The position numbers and the translations under genes were made by a program. Under the pieces are notes generated by a model. That model was not told the DNA's origin, made no database searches, and saw only the letters and a program-made list of their open reading frames with translations. 64,000 bases of DNA from Clostridiaceae bacterium. GTDB taxonomy: Bacteria; Bacillota; Clostridia; Lachnospirales; Lachnospiraceae. Positions 26,688-35,784 of the stretch are shown piece by piece (within the stretch, counting starts at the first letter, position 1; every line of letters begins with the position of its first letter). The DNA is taken from positions 124,001 through 188,000 of the forward strand of contig CAJTGF010000004.1 of the NCBI GenBank assembly GCA_910575585.1, read 5' to 3'.

Positions 26688-27509
26688 ATGATGTGGATTG
26701 CGGGAATCGGTGCGGCAGTTTGCCTGGTCTATTATGGGGTTATTGTGTGTTATTCCGGAATTTCCACATCATTTGCCTGGTTCTGGCTGCTGGCCGGGAT
26801 CTTTTTGGGCGCATTGTCCGCAGGGGCGTGGTACGGGAAACATCATCCCAAGCGGGTGCCTCTGTGGCTGTCCGTGTCGGCGGTGACCTTTCTTCTGGCT
26901 TCGGTGGTGATCTTTTGCGTGGCGGAGGTGTTTATCTTTCTGGGGGTGGCGGGCGCCAACCCGCCTCATCTGGATTATGTCATTGTTCTGGGAGCCAAGG
27001 TGGAGGAGGAGCGCATCAGCAATTCCCTGCAGATGCGTCTGGACAAAGCCTATGAGTACAGCCGCAGGAATCCGGAGACCATGTTTATTTTGTCCGGAGG
27101 CAAAGGTAAGGATGAACCTGCCACCGAGGCTTCGGTGATGTATGAATACTTAAAGGCAAAAGGGGTTCCGGAAAGGCTTTTGGTGATGGAGGAGCGGTCG
27201 GAGAGCACGGTGGAGAACATGGCTTACAGCAAAGCGCTGATTGATGAGATGGAAAAGGGCAAGGACAGCAGAATGGACAGCACGCTCCACAAGGCCCCGG
27301 GGCCGTATATGGAGGTGGAGGATAAGCCGGTGCAGGTGGGGGTGCTGACCAGTGATTTCCATGTGTTCCGGGCCGTGCAGATCGGGAAGCGGTGCGGTAT
27401 CCCGGAGGTTTACGGGATTGGGGCGCCGTCGGATGCGGTGCTGTTTGTCCACCTGTGCGTCAGGGAGTGCGCGGCGGTTTTGAAGGATAAATTGATGGGG
27501 AATATGTAA
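26688..27509 (+). CDS. YdcF/SanA family membrane protein (DUF218)
   Basis: 273 residues. Three N-terminal transmembrane segments (about 3-22, 27-46, 58-90) precede a DUF218 domain (about 98-260). The domain has DYVIVLGAKVEEERIS, MFILSGGKGKDEPATEA, VMEERSESTVENMAYSK and a C-terminal SDFHVFRA motif. Members (YdcF, SanA, ElyC) influence envelope integrity and lipid carrier use; the reaction is unknown. It starts six bases after trhP, so is likely the last gene of that operon. Confidence 0.88.
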   Translation: MMWIAGIGAAVCLVYYGVIVCYSGISTSFAWFWLLAGIFLGALSAGAWYGKHHPKRVPLWLSVSAVTFLLASVVIFCVAEVFIFLGVAGANPPHLDYVIVLGAKVEEERISNSLQMRLDKAYEYSRRNPETMFILSGGKGKDEPATEASVMYEYLKAKGVPERLLVMEERSESTVENMAYSKALIDEMEKGKDSRMDSTLHKAPGPYMEVEDKPVQVGVLTSDFHVFRAVQIGKRCGIPEVYGIGAPSDAVLFVHLCVRECAAVLKDKLMGNM

Positions 27510-27535
27510 TACTATGCAGGGAGAGGGTATTTATC

Positions 27536-28081
27536 TTGGTCAAAATAGGATTGAAATTGCCGGTCTATGAGTTTGAGGCGGAATTGACGTCGCATAAGCT
27601 GCCGGGGAGATAAAGTTATGCCTATGGCGGCGTGCTTGATGTTTTAGGAAGGCCGGATTACTATGAGTCCGATTTTGCGAAAAGGGCGGTAAAAGAGATT
27701 GATGATTCCCAACTGATCTCCCCATACAATGTGATCAGCCCGGTTTTGGGAAGCATCAGCACAAGGCAGCTGTCCAGTGGGGTGAAAATGGTGATCCTGT
27801 TATATTCGGTGGCAGACATGACCGGCAATGGCGTCAGTATGGGAGGAAATTGCTATCCCCTTGTATTTGAAATGGCAAAGGAGAGGGACGTATTTATCAG
27901 AACCCCCTATGTGGATGATATTCCAAAGGGACAGTCTGTTTCGGCTTTCTGTGTGAATAACAGGAGAATAGTCCATACCAGCGATGAATATAGAAAGATG
28001 TGCGCTTATTACAGCTGTGATGATTTTGATGAAGAGGATGAATACTGCAGGAAATGGGCTGCAAGGATTCCGGTAAGATAA
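27536..28081 (+). pseudogene. Unknown protein gene with an in-frame stop
   Basis: From TTG 27536 (GGGAGAGGG upstream) the frame reads LPVYEFEAELTSHKLPGR, meets TAA at 27611, then continues in the same frame with SYAYGGVLDVLGRPDYY and stays open to 28081. Both sides look like one protein, so a nonsense change is likely. A shortened 149-residue product from GTG 27632 is possible but has no RBS. The downstream part has many Asp/Tyr residues and no family I recognise. Confidence 0.5.
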
Positions 28082-28143
28082 CGAAACGGGAATCTTTGCG
28101 GCGAGTCAATATAAAATTAAAATAAGTAAAGGAATGAATGACT

Positions 28144-31068
28144 ATGACAAGTGTAAAGGATTTGGATGCCTACCGGTTTCTGCGCCAGAAGGAGGTTAAA
28201 GAGTTAAATTCAGTCGCCTATTTTCTGGAACATAAGAAAACCGGGGCCAGAGTGTTTTTGCTGTCCAATGATGACGAGAACAAGGTGTTTTCCATCGGAT
28301 TTCGGACGCCGCCGTCGGATTCCACCGGGGTGCCGCACATTTTGGAGCACAGTGTTTTGTGCGGGTCAAAGAAGTTTCCGGTAAAAGACCCCTTTGTGGA
28401 GCTGGTGAAAGGTTCCATGAACACGTTCCTCAATGCCATGACGTATCCGGACAAGACGGTGTATCCGGTGGCCAGCACCAATGACAAGGATTTTCAGAAT
28501 CTGATGAATGTATATCTGGACGCGGTGCTGAATCCCAATATTTATAAAGAGCCGAAGATCTTTATGCAGGAAGGGTGGCACTATGAGCTGGAGGAAGAGG
28601 ACGGGGAGCTGACGTATAACGGCGTGGTATACAACGAGATGAAAGGGGCGTTTTCCTCCCCTGAGAGCGTGCTGGAGCGGCACACCCAGAAGGTGCTGTT
28701 TCCTGATACCTGCTATGGCTATGAGTCGGGCGGAGATCCCAAAGACGTGCCGAAGCTGACGTATGAGGCATTTCTTGATTTCCACAGAACGTACTATCAT
28801 CCCTCCAACAGCTACATTTATCTCTACGGGAACATGGATATGGCCGAAAAACTGCAGTGGCTGGATAAGGAGTATCTGGGCGGTTACGATCGGCTGGAAG
28901 TGGATTCCCAGATCCATATGCAGAAGCCCTTTGACGCGCCTAAGTTTGAGGAGATCAGCTACTCCATTACGGAGGAAGAGGACGGAGAAAACGGGGCGTA
29001 TCTGTCTGTCAGCAACGTGGTGGGGACGGATCTGGACCCGAAGCTGTATGTGGCGTTTCAGATTTTGGAGTATACCCTGATCGAGGCTCCGGGCGCGCCT
29101 TTGAAGCAGGCTCTTTTGGACGCGGGCATTGGGCAGGATATTTTCGGCGGATATGACAGCGGCATCTTGCAGCCTTATTTTTCCGTCATCGCAAAAGGGG
29201 CGAAGGCAGAGCAAAAAGGCGAGTTCCTGGCAGTGGTCAAGGGCACGCTTCGGAAGCTGGCAGATCAGGGAATCAATAAGAAAAGCCTTTTGGCCGGGAT
29301 GAATTATTCGGAGTTTAAGTACCGGGAGGCGGATTACGGGACTACGCCTAAGGGGCTGATGTACGGGCTCCAGAGTCTGGACAGCTGGCTGTACGGCGGG
29401 GACCCGCTGATGCATCTGGAGTATCAGGAGACCTTTGATTTTCTGAAAAAGGAAGTGGATAACGGGTATTTTGAGGATCTGATCCGGGAGTATCTGCTGG
29501 ACAATCCTTTTGAGGCGGTGCTGGTGGTAAAGCCGGAGAAGAATCTGACGGCCAAAAATGACAGGGAGCTGGCAAAGCGGTTAAGGGATTACAAGAAGGG
29601 GCTTTCCAGGGAAGAAGTTTTAAAGATCGTGGAACAGACCAAGGAGCTGAAAGCGTATCAGGATACGCCTTCCACCAAGGAAGAGCTGGAGAGCATCCCC
29701 ATGCTGAAGCGGTCGGATATCGGGACTAAGGCGGAGGAGCTTAGGTGGAAGGAATACCGGATAAAGGGCGTTCAGGTGCTGCATCATGAGATGTTCACAG
29801 CCGGGATCGGGTATCTGAAAGTGCTGTTTAACACGGACCGGGTACCGGCCCAGGATCTGCCTTATGCGGGACTTTTAAAGGCAGTCTTAGGGTATGTGGA
29901 TACAAAACACTACAGTTACAGCGACTTGACAAGCGAGATCCATTTAAACAGCGGCGGGATCGGGTTCAGTACCTCGGCCTATGTGGATTTAAGGGATCTG
30001 CCGGGATTTACGGGGGTGTTTACGGCGGATGCCAGGGTGCTGTACGAGAAGCTTCCCTTTGCTTTTGAGATGATCGGGGAGATTTTGTCCGGGTCTAAGC
30101 TGGAGGACGAGAAGCGGCTGGGAGAGATCCTTAGGGAGACGAAATCCAGATCAAGGATGAAACTGGAAAATGCCAGCCACAGCGCGGCGGTGTCCAGAGC
30201 CACTTCCTATTTCTCGCCTACCTCGGCCTTTAACGACTGCACCGGAGGGATCGGATTTTACCGGTTTTTGGAGGATGTGGTCAGGGATTTTGATAAGGAT
30301 GCCAAAAGGCTTATAGAGAAGCTTAAGGAAGTAGCCGGAAGGCTGTTTACGGTGGACAATATGCTGATCAGCTATACGGCCGACGCCAAAGGGTTTGGGG
30401 CTTTGGAGAGTTGTATGGACAAGCTGACGGAAAAACTGCCCAAAGGGGACGGGAAAACTTATGAATTTGCCTTTAAGGCGGAAAACCGCAATGAAGGGTT
30501 TAAGACTTCTTCCCAGGTGAATTATGTGGCAAGGTGCGGGAATTTCAGAGATGAAGGGTTTGAGTACACAGGGGCGCTGCGTATTCTGAAGCTGATCTTA
30601 AGCTACGATTATCTGTGGCTGAATCTGCGGGTAAAGGGCGGGGCTTACGGATGCATGAGCGGGTTTGGACGGTCCGGAGAAGGCTACTTTGTGTCCTACC
30701 GGGATCCGGGTATGGCCAGGACCAACCAGGTGTATGAGAAGATCGTGGAGTATCTGGAGAATTTTGACGCGGATGAGCGGGACATGACCAAGTATGTGAT
30801 CGGGACGGTCAGCGCGCTGGATACTCCGTACACTCCGGCGGATAAAGGGGCAAGAGGGTTGTCCGGGTATTTGTCCGGGGTGACGGACGAGATGCTGCAG
30901 AAAGAAAGGGATCAGGTGCTCAGCGCCCGTCCGGAGGATATCAGGGCTTTGGCCGGCATCGTCAAGGCGATTTTGGATACAGGGAGCTTGTGTACCATTG
31001 GGAGTGAGGAGAAGATCGAGGCGGACAGAAAGATGTTCGGTGAGACAAAGAATTTGTTTAACGGATAA
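28144..31068 (+). CDS. Insulinase-family metallopeptidase of the M16C (presequence protease) type
   Basis: 974 residues from ATG 28144 (AAAGGA ten bases upstream; ATG 28138 lies too close to it). The inverted zinc motif HILEH (about 65-69) with the second glutamate in YNEMKGAFSS (about 165) marks an active M16 peptidase. Length and four-domain layout match PreP/Cym1 (M16C), which degrades small peptides in a closed chamber. The C-terminal M16 repeats (YLWLNLRVKGGAYG) are intact. There is no signal peptide, so it is cytoplasmic. Confidence 0.92.
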   Translation: MTSVKDLDAYRFLRQKEVKELNSVAYFLEHKKTGARVFLLSNDDENKVFSIGFRTPPSDSTGVPHILEHSVLCGSKKFPVKDPFVELVKGSMNTFLNAMTYPDKTVYPVASTNDKDFQNLMNVYLDAVLNPNIYKEPKIFMQEGWHYELEEEDGELTYNGVVYNEMKGAFSSPESVLERHTQKVLFPDTCYGYESGGDPKDVPKLTYEAFLDFHRTYYHPSNSYIYLYGNMDMAEKLQWLDKEYLGGYDRLEVDSQIHMQKPFDAPKFEEISYSITEEEDGENGAYLSVSNVVGTDLDPKLYVAFQILEYTLIEAPGAPLKQALLDAGIGQDIFGGYDSGILQPYFSVIAKGAKAEQKGEFLAVVKGTLRKLADQGINKKSLLAGMNYSEFKYREADYGTTPKGLMYGLQSLDSWLYGGDPLMHLEYQETFDFLKKEVDNGYFEDLIREYLLDNPFEAVLVVKPEKNLTAKNDRELAKRLRDYKKGLSREEVLKIVEQTKELKAYQDTPSTKEELESIPMLKRSDIGTKAEELRWKEYRIKGVQVLHHEMFTAGIGYLKVLFNTDRVPAQDLPYAGLLKAVLGYVDTKHYSYSDLTSEIHLNSGGIGFSTSAYVDLRDLPGFTGVFTADARVLYEKLPFAFEMIGEILSGSKLEDEKRLGEILRETKSRSRMKLENASHSAAVSRATSYFSPTSAFNDCTGGIGFYRFLEDVVRDFDKDAKRLIEKLKEVAGRLFTVDNMLISYTADAKGFGALESCMDKLTEKLPKGDGKTYEFAFKAENRNEGFKTSSQVNYVARCGNFRDEGFEYTGALRILKLILSYDYLWLNLRVKGGAYGCMSGFGRSGEGYFVSYRDPGMARTNQVYEKIVEYLENFDADERDMTKYVIGTVSALDTPYTPADKGARGLSGYLSGVTDEMLQKERDQVLSARPEDIRALAGIVKAILDTGSLCTIGSEEKIEADRKMFGETKNLFNG

Positions 31069-31086
31069 ATGTAAGAGGAAACGAAT

Positions 31087-31989
31087 ATGAAAGAAGATTA
31101 TAAGTCAGGTTTTGCAGCCCTCATCGGTCGTCCCAATGTGGGAAAATCCACCTTGATGAACCATTTGATCGGACAGAAGATCGCCATCACTTCGGAGAAG
31201 CCCCAGACCACCAGGAACCGCATTCAGACGGTGTACACGGATCAGCGGGGCCAGATCGTCTTTTTGGACACTCCCGGCATCCACAAGGCCAAGAATAAGC
31301 TGGGAGAGTATATGGTCAATGTGGCGGAATCTGCTTTGAAAGAGGTGGATGTTATCTTGTGGCTGGTGGAGCCGTCTACGTTTATCGGGGCAGGGGAGCG
31401 GCATATTGCCGAGATTCTTGGGAAAGTAAAGACGCCGGTGATCTTGGTCATCAATAAGATCGATACATTGAAGGATCAGGACGAGGTTCTCACCTACATG
31501 GACGCTTACCGGAAGGTCTGCGATTTTGCGGAGATCGTGCCGGTGTCGGCGCTGCGCAGCCGGAATACGGAGAAGATGACAGAGCTGATCTTTAAATACC
31601 TTCCCTATGGGCCTCAGTATTATGATGAGGATACGGTGACGGACCAGCCTATGCGGCAGATCGCGGCGGAACTGATCAGAGAAAAGGCGCTGCGGCTTCT
31701 GGAGGAGGAGATCCCACACGGGATTGCGGTGACGATCGAGGCCATGAAGGAGAGAAAGAACGGGATGTTCGATATTGAAGCCAATATCGTGTGCGAAAGG
31801 GAGTCCCACAAGGGGATCATCATCGGGAAAGGCGGCAGCATGCTCAAGAAGATAGGGACCGCGGCCCGAATCGAGATCGAGAACCTGATGGGGGAAAAGG
31901 TGAACCTGCAGCTGTGGGTGAAGGTAAGGAAAGAGTGGCGGGACAGTGAGCTTTATATGAAAAATTATGGGTATGTTCCGCAGAAGTGA
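31087..31989 (+). CDS. era: Ribosome-assembly GTPase Era
   Basis: 300 residues. G1 GRPNVGKST (14-22), G3 DTPGI, G4 NKID. The C-terminal KH domain has HKGIIIGKGGSMLKKIG. Era binds the 3' end of 16S rRNA during 30S maturation. AAGAGGAAACG precedes ATG. It follows the M16C gene by 18 bases and is closed by a terminator. Confidence 0.96.
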   Translation: MKEDYKSGFAALIGRPNVGKSTLMNHLIGQKIAITSEKPQTTRNRIQTVYTDQRGQIVFLDTPGIHKAKNKLGEYMVNVAESALKEVDVILWLVEPSTFIGAGERHIAEILGKVKTPVILVINKIDTLKDQDEVLTYMDAYRKVCDFAEIVPVSALRSRNTEKMTELIFKYLPYGPQYYDEDTVTDQPMRQIAAELIREKALRLLEEEIPHGIAVTIEAMKERKNGMFDIEANIVCERESHKGIIIGKGGSMLKKIGTAARIEIENLMGEKVNLQLWVKVRKEWRDSELYMKNYGYVPQK

Positions 31990-32001
31990 GAAAAGATGGC
32001 T

Positions 32002-32036
32002 GACAGCCTGGGCAGATCCTGCCCAGGCTGTCTTTG
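32002..32036. terminator. Terminator between convergent era and rubrerythrin genes
   Basis: GACAGCCTGGGCAG (32002-32015) pairs perfectly with CTGCCCAGGCTGTC (32019-32032) around a three-base loop, followed by TTTGA. It is positioned to serve era, and perhaps both directions. Confidence 0.8.
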
Positions 32037-32059
32037 ACTGAAAGATTGATAAGATTGTT

Positions 32060-32599
32060 TTAGTAGTTCTCGGCATGAACCTCAAAGTAACTTTGGGGAT
32101 GGCTGCAGGTGGGGCAGACTTCGGGAGCGTTTGTTCCGATCACAATGTGTCCGCAGTTGCGGCATTCCCATACCTTCACTTCGCTCTTTTCAAATACTGC
32201 CGATGTCTCCACGTTTTTCAGAAGGGCGCGGTAGCGCTCCTCGTGGTGCTTTTCGATGGCGCCTACCAGACGGAATTTGGCGGCAAGCTCAGGGAAGCCT
32301 TCTTCCTGGGCAGTCTTGGCAAAATTCTCATACATGTCTGTCCACTCAAAGTTCTCGCCGTCTGCGGCCGCGGCAAGGTTGGCCTTTGTATCGCCGATTC
32401 CGTTTAACTCTTTGAACCACATTTTTGCGTGCTCTTTTTCGTTGTCGGCTGTCTTCAGAAACAGGGCCGCGATCTGCTCAAAGCCTTCTTTTTTGGCTTT
32501 GGAGGCGAAGTAGGTATACTTATTTCTTGCCTGGGATTCCCCTGCAAATGCTGCCTCCAGATTTTTCTCTGTCTGTGTTCCTGTGTACTTTGTTCCCAT
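32060..32599 (-). CDS. rbr: Rubrerythrin
   Basis: 179 residues. The N-terminal ferritin-like four-helix domain (about 1-135) has [14 protein letters not shown] and EKHHEERY di-iron ligands. The C-terminal rubredoxin domain has CRNCGH and CPTCSHP. Rubrerythrin reduces hydrogen peroxide in anaerobes. AGGAGG lies before ATG on the minus strand. A PerR-like gene lies directly upstream, beyond a MITE, consistent with peroxide-response control. Confidence 0.95.
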   Translation of the reverse strand: MGTKYTGTQTEKNLEAAFAGESQARNKYTYFASKAKKEGFEQIAALFLKTADNEKEHAKMWFKELNGIGDTKANLAAAADGENFEWTDMYENFAKTAQEEGFPELAAKFRLVGAIEKHHEERYRALLKNVETSAVFEKSEVKVWECRNCGHIVIGTNAPEVCPTCSHPQSYFEVHAENY

Positions 32600-32620
32600 G
32601 TTTTTTCCTCCTAAATGGTA

Positions 32621-32787
32621 TTATGTACTCTCGGAATCTCTCCTGCACCTGCCTTTGTGGATGATTTTCCGTCATATGCACATAAATTTAATCAACGTAC
32701 ATTCCGCGTACGCCTCATAAATTTATGCACATCTGACAAAAAAACATCTCACAAAATCAGGCACAAAGAGACTCCGAGAGTACATTA
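32621..32787. repeat. MITE-like palindromic repeat, copy 1, flanked by TTA
   Basis: TGTACTCTCGGAATCTC (32624-32640) and GAGACTCCGAGAGTACA (32768-32784) are terminal inverted repeats matching at 16 of 17 positions. Both ends are flanked by TTA (32621-32623 and 32785-32787). An inner arm pair, TAAATTTATG and its complement, adds to the fold. It is 161 bases, with no gene. Related copies lie at 34761-34862 and 37937-37983. Confidence 0.7.
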
Positions 32788-32941
32788 TTTAATATCACAC
32801 GCTGTCCGGCCCTGCCGGAAAAACCGGCCCCCTACATGGCGGGGATTTGGCCAGCATGCGCAATATTTGTGTATTCTGCGATATCCTTGCTGATTGCGCG
32901 GATATCGCCAACGGTTAAGCCGCGGATATGGCCGCGGCTGC
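32785..32941. other. Structured intergenic stretch after the PerR-like gene
   Basis: Several inverted repeats are packed here: CCGGCC/GGCCGG-type pairs near 32815-32832, GCGCAAT with ATTGCGC, GCGATATCC with GGATATCGC, and CCGCGG with CCGCGG around 32922-32939. The last could terminate the minus-strand gene. No gene is supported. Confidence 0.45.
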
Positions 32942-33301
32942 CTATTTCTTTCTGCATGCCGGGCAGAGATAAAATACTTTTAGATCGTAGGACAGGATCC
33001 CTTCTCCAAGCTGGCTTTCCAGATCCTGGGTCAGATCTTGAAAATTGATGTCGGACAGCGCGCCGCATCTCTGACACACAAGATGGTCGTGTTTTTGGAT
33101 CTTGTCATAGCGGTCGGGGGAGCCTTCCATAGACAGTTTTCGTATCAGGCCCTTTTGGCACAGGGCGTTTAAGTTATTGTAGACCGTTGCCTGGACCACT
33201 TTCGGCTCTGTTTTTTTCAGTTCTAAAAAAATCTGCTCAGCTGTCATATGACTTTCCGACTCGCTGATCCGTCTTAGGATCTGTTCTGCGTATTTTGTCA
33301 T
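32942..33301 (-). CDS. perR: PerR-like Fur family peroxide regulator
   Basis: 119 residues, shorter than most Fur proteins. The winged helix includes HMTAEQIFLELKKTEPKVVQATVYNNLNALC. HDHLVCQRCG and the C-terminal CPAC hold the structural zinc. A perfect PerR-box-like palindrome lies 18 bases upstream of its start, and rubrerythrin is next to it, which favours PerR over Fur. Expected role: repress peroxide defence with Fe/Mn and release on oxidation of metal-bound histidines. Confidence 0.82.
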   Translation of the reverse strand: MTKYAEQILRRISESESHMTAEQIFLELKKTEPKVVQATVYNNLNALCQKGLIRKLSMEGSPDRYDKIQKHDHLVCQRCGALSDINFQDLTQDLESQLGEGILSYDLKVFYLCPACRKK

Positions 33302-33318
33302 CGTCTCACCGCCTGATT

Positions 33319-33333
33319 TTAGAATTATTCTAA
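33319..33333. promoter_or_regulatory. PerR box upstream of the PerR-like gene
   Basis: TTAGAATTATTCTAA is a perfect 7-1-7 inverted repeat, differing from the PerR consensus TTATAATNATTATAA only by G/C at one position of each arm. It would give autoregulation; the divergent region also borders the MATE gene 3' end. Confidence 0.75.
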
Positions 33334-33372
33334 TTATAATACTGCCCGGAAGATTTGTCCAGGAGATTTTGC

Positions 33373-34743
33373 TTAAATCTTAGCTCCCTGATCCAGTATT
33401 CGGTCAAGGCGCGAAAACAGCATGAAGCCAGTGACGGATGCTGCCAGGATATCGCTGATGGGTTCCGCCACAAATACGCCGAAGACCTGATCGGAGAGGA
33501 ACTGGGGCAGAAGGAAGATCAGAGGGATCAGGAGCACCAGTTTTCTAAGGCAGGCCATGATCAGGCTTATCTTGGCCTGTCCCAGAGCCATAAAGGTCTG
33601 CTGGCAGGAGATCTGTATGCCGGTGGAAAAGATGCCCGCCATGTAGATGCGCATTGCCCACACCGTAAAGTCCACCAGGGCAGGATCGCCGCTGAAAATA
33701 TTGGCAAATACCTTGGGGATGGTGAGAAAGAGGATCCACAGAAGGGCGGCATAGCCGGTGCATGCGGCAAACTGGCAGTAGAATGTCTGTTTAACCCGCT
33801 CTTTTTTGCCGGCTCCGAAGTTGTAGCTCATAATGGGCTGACCGCCCTGGCATATTCCCTGGAGGGGCAGGGTTACCAGCTGGCTGCAGGAGGAGATGAT
33901 GGTCATGGCTCCCACGGCCGTGTCGCCGCCAAAGCGTGACAGGCTGCTGTTAAAACTGATATTTAAAAGGCTTTCGGTGCTTAGCATGACAAATGTGGAG
34001 ATCCCCAGGGCCAGACAGGGCAGGATGATCCCGGGTTCCAGCTTTAGGTCAGGCAGCGTAAGGCGCAGCATGGTCTTTGGTCCCCGCAGGAACAGAAGCA
34101 CCCACACGGCGCTGACTGCCTGGCTGATCACCGTGGCAATGGCGGCTCCCTGAACGCCCATTTCAAATCCGAATATGAGTATGGGGTCCAGGATGATGTT
34201 GCAAACAGCGCCCATGACCGTGGTGATCATGCTGAATTTGGCAAAGCCCTGGGTGGTGATAAACGGGTTCATCCCCATGACGATCATCACAAAAACGATC
34301 CCCAGGATATAGATGCGGGCATAGGACAGGGCGTAAGGCAGGGTCACGTCGCTGGCGCCGAAAAGCCTTAAGAGCTGGGGGGCAAACACATAAAATACAA
34401 CAGTCAGAGCCGCGGCGAATATCATGAGCACGCAGAAACAGTTGCCAAGGATCTTCTGGGCGCTTGCCTGGTCGTTCTTTCCCATGGCAATGGCGGCCCT
34501 GGGCGCTCCGCCGGAACCGGCCAGCATGGCAAAGGCGTTTATCATCATTAAGATCGGCAGAAACAGCCCCACTCCCGTGAGGGCAGAGGCGCCGGCTTCA
34601 GGGATGTGGCCGATGTAGATCCGGTCCACAATGTTGTACAGCATGTTGATCAGCTGGGCCACCACCGCCGGTATGGCCAGGTTCAGCATAAGTTTGGGGA
34701 TGCTGCCGCTCCCCATGTCCTGGTTTGTTTTTGACTGGGCCAT
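33373..34743 (-). CDS. MATE family efflux transporter
   Basis: 456 residues with about twelve transmembrane segments in two homologous halves. The first half begins LMLNLAIPAVVAQLINMLYNIVDRIYIGHIPE. GICQGGQPIMSYNFGAGKKERVKQTF is the typical motif opening the second half. MATE proteins export drugs or metabolites in exchange for Na+ or H+. It is monocistronic; substrate unknown. Its upstream region contains a second copy of the MITE-like repeat. Confidence 0.92.
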   Translation of the reverse strand: MAQSKTNQDMGSGSIPKLMLNLAIPAVVAQLINMLYNIVDRIYIGHIPEAGASALTGVGLFLPILMMINAFAMLAGSGGAPRAAIAMGKNDQASAQKILGNCFCVLMIFAAALTVVFYVFAPQLLRLFGASDVTLPYALSYARIYILGIVFVMIVMGMNPFITTQGFAKFSMITTVMGAVCNIILDPILIFGFEMGVQGAAIATVISQAVSAVWVLLFLRGPKTMLRLTLPDLKLEPGIILPCLALGISTFVMLSTESLLNISFNSSLSRFGGDTAVGAMTIISSCSQLVTLPLQGICQGGQPIMSYNFGAGKKERVKQTFYCQFAACTGYAALLWILFLTIPKVFANIFSGDPALVDFTVWAMRIYMAGIFSTGIQISCQQTFMALGQAKISLIMACLRKLVLLIPLIFLLPQFLSDQVFGVFVAEPISDILAASVTGFMLFSRLDRILDQGAKI

Positions 34744-34760
34744 AAAATATCACTCCTTTT

Positions 34761-34862
34761 TATGATGTGCTTTCAGAATCTCTCTTGCGCCTGCCTATGT
34801 GGCAGATTGGCAGATTGGCAGATTGGCAGATTTTCCGCCATATGCACATAACTTTATGTGCG
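34761..34862. repeat. MITE-like repeat, copy 2, with an 8-bp tandem expansion
   Basis: The sequence from TCAGAATCTCTCTTGCGCCT onward and the GATTTTCCGCCATATGCACATAA part match copy 1 at 32630-32690. Between the two conserved blocks the unit GGCAGATT is repeated four times without change (34801-34832). The copy ends in the perfect hairpin GCACATAA-CT-TTATGTGC (34844-34861). It lies between the MATE start and recO. Confidence 0.65.
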
Positions 34863-34996
34863 TCTTTTCATTACATAATAGCTTGTTTGCCATTATTTTT
34901 CAACCTGTTTATGGCCGGGAGATGGGGGATGCCTTGCGCAATGAGGGCGCAGGTGATATGATGATAGGAAAGCGGAAGATGAGATAGGGGGATCTG

Positions 34997-35665
34997 ATGA
35001 GAGAGATTTTGGAGATGACCGGCATGGTGATCAAAGTTTCTTCTGTGGGAGAGTACGACAGAAGGATGGTGATACTGACCTGGGAGCGGGGGAAGATCAC
35101 GGTTTTTGCCAGAGGGGCCAAACGGCCGGGAAGCAGCCTTATGGGGCCGTCCCGTCCGTTTGCCTTCGGAAAGTTCAAGCTCTATGAGGGAAGGGATTCC
35201 TATACCCTGCAGTCGGCGGACATCGGCAGGTATTTTGAGGAACTGGCCGGGGACATGGAGGGGGCCTGCTATGGGCAGTATTTTCTGGAGATGGCGGATT
35301 ATTACACCAGGGAAAATGTGGACGGCAGCGGGATGCTCCTTTTGGTCTATCAGTCTCTTCGAGCTCTTTTAAAGCCCAGGATCCCCAACGAGCTGGTGCG
35401 GCGGGTGTTTGAGCTAAAGGCCATGGTGGTCAACGGGGAGTATACCCAGAAGCCGCCTGTGGCGGTCAGCGATTCGGCAGGGTATACCTGGGAGTATGTG
35501 GTGGCGTCGCCGATGGAAAAGCTGTATACCTTTGTGGTGACTGATGAGGTGCTGGAAGAGTTTGGGCGGTGCGTGGACCGAAATAAGGAATGCTACATAG
35601 ACAGGGAGTTTTGCTCGCTGGGTATTTTGAAGGCGCTGACGGCCGGGGAGAAGGGCGTAAGGTGA
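34997..35665 (+). CDS. recO: DNA repair protein RecO
   Basis: 222 residues. RecO loads RecA with RecR at gaps. The N-terminal OB fold (about 1-80) shows TGMVIKVSSVGEYDRRMVILTWERGKITVFARGAKRP. The C-terminal helical part begins FFELADYY-like (FLEMADYYTREN). The four zinc cysteines of many RecO proteins are not present, and the protein is shorter than the usual 240-250 residues. It has the usual place next to glyS in Firmicutes. Confidence 0.88.
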   Translation: MREILEMTGMVIKVSSVGEYDRRMVILTWERGKITVFARGAKRPGSSLMGPSRPFAFGKFKLYEGRDSYTLQSADIGRYFEELAGDMEGACYGQYFLEMADYYTRENVDGSGMLLLVYQSLRALLKPRIPNELVRRVFELKAMVVNGEYTQKPPVAVSDSAGYTWEYVVASPMEKLYTFVVTDEVLEEFGRCVDRNKECYIDREFCSLGILKALTAGEKGVR

Positions 35666-35784
35666 AAGATGGGACGGATATGGTCTGCCGCGTCGGATAT
35701 GAGACGCGGAAAGTCAAAAAGGTATTGAAAAGAAGCCTGAAAAAGGTTATACTGTCCAGGATAGCAGCAGGCAGGAGGAAGATT

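Noticed and set aside
32832-32941. Minus-strand frame ending RGLTVGDIRAISKDIAEYTN
   Set aside because: The sequence looks protein-like but its start would lie inside the PerR-like gene in another frame, and the DNA here is packed with inverted repeats.
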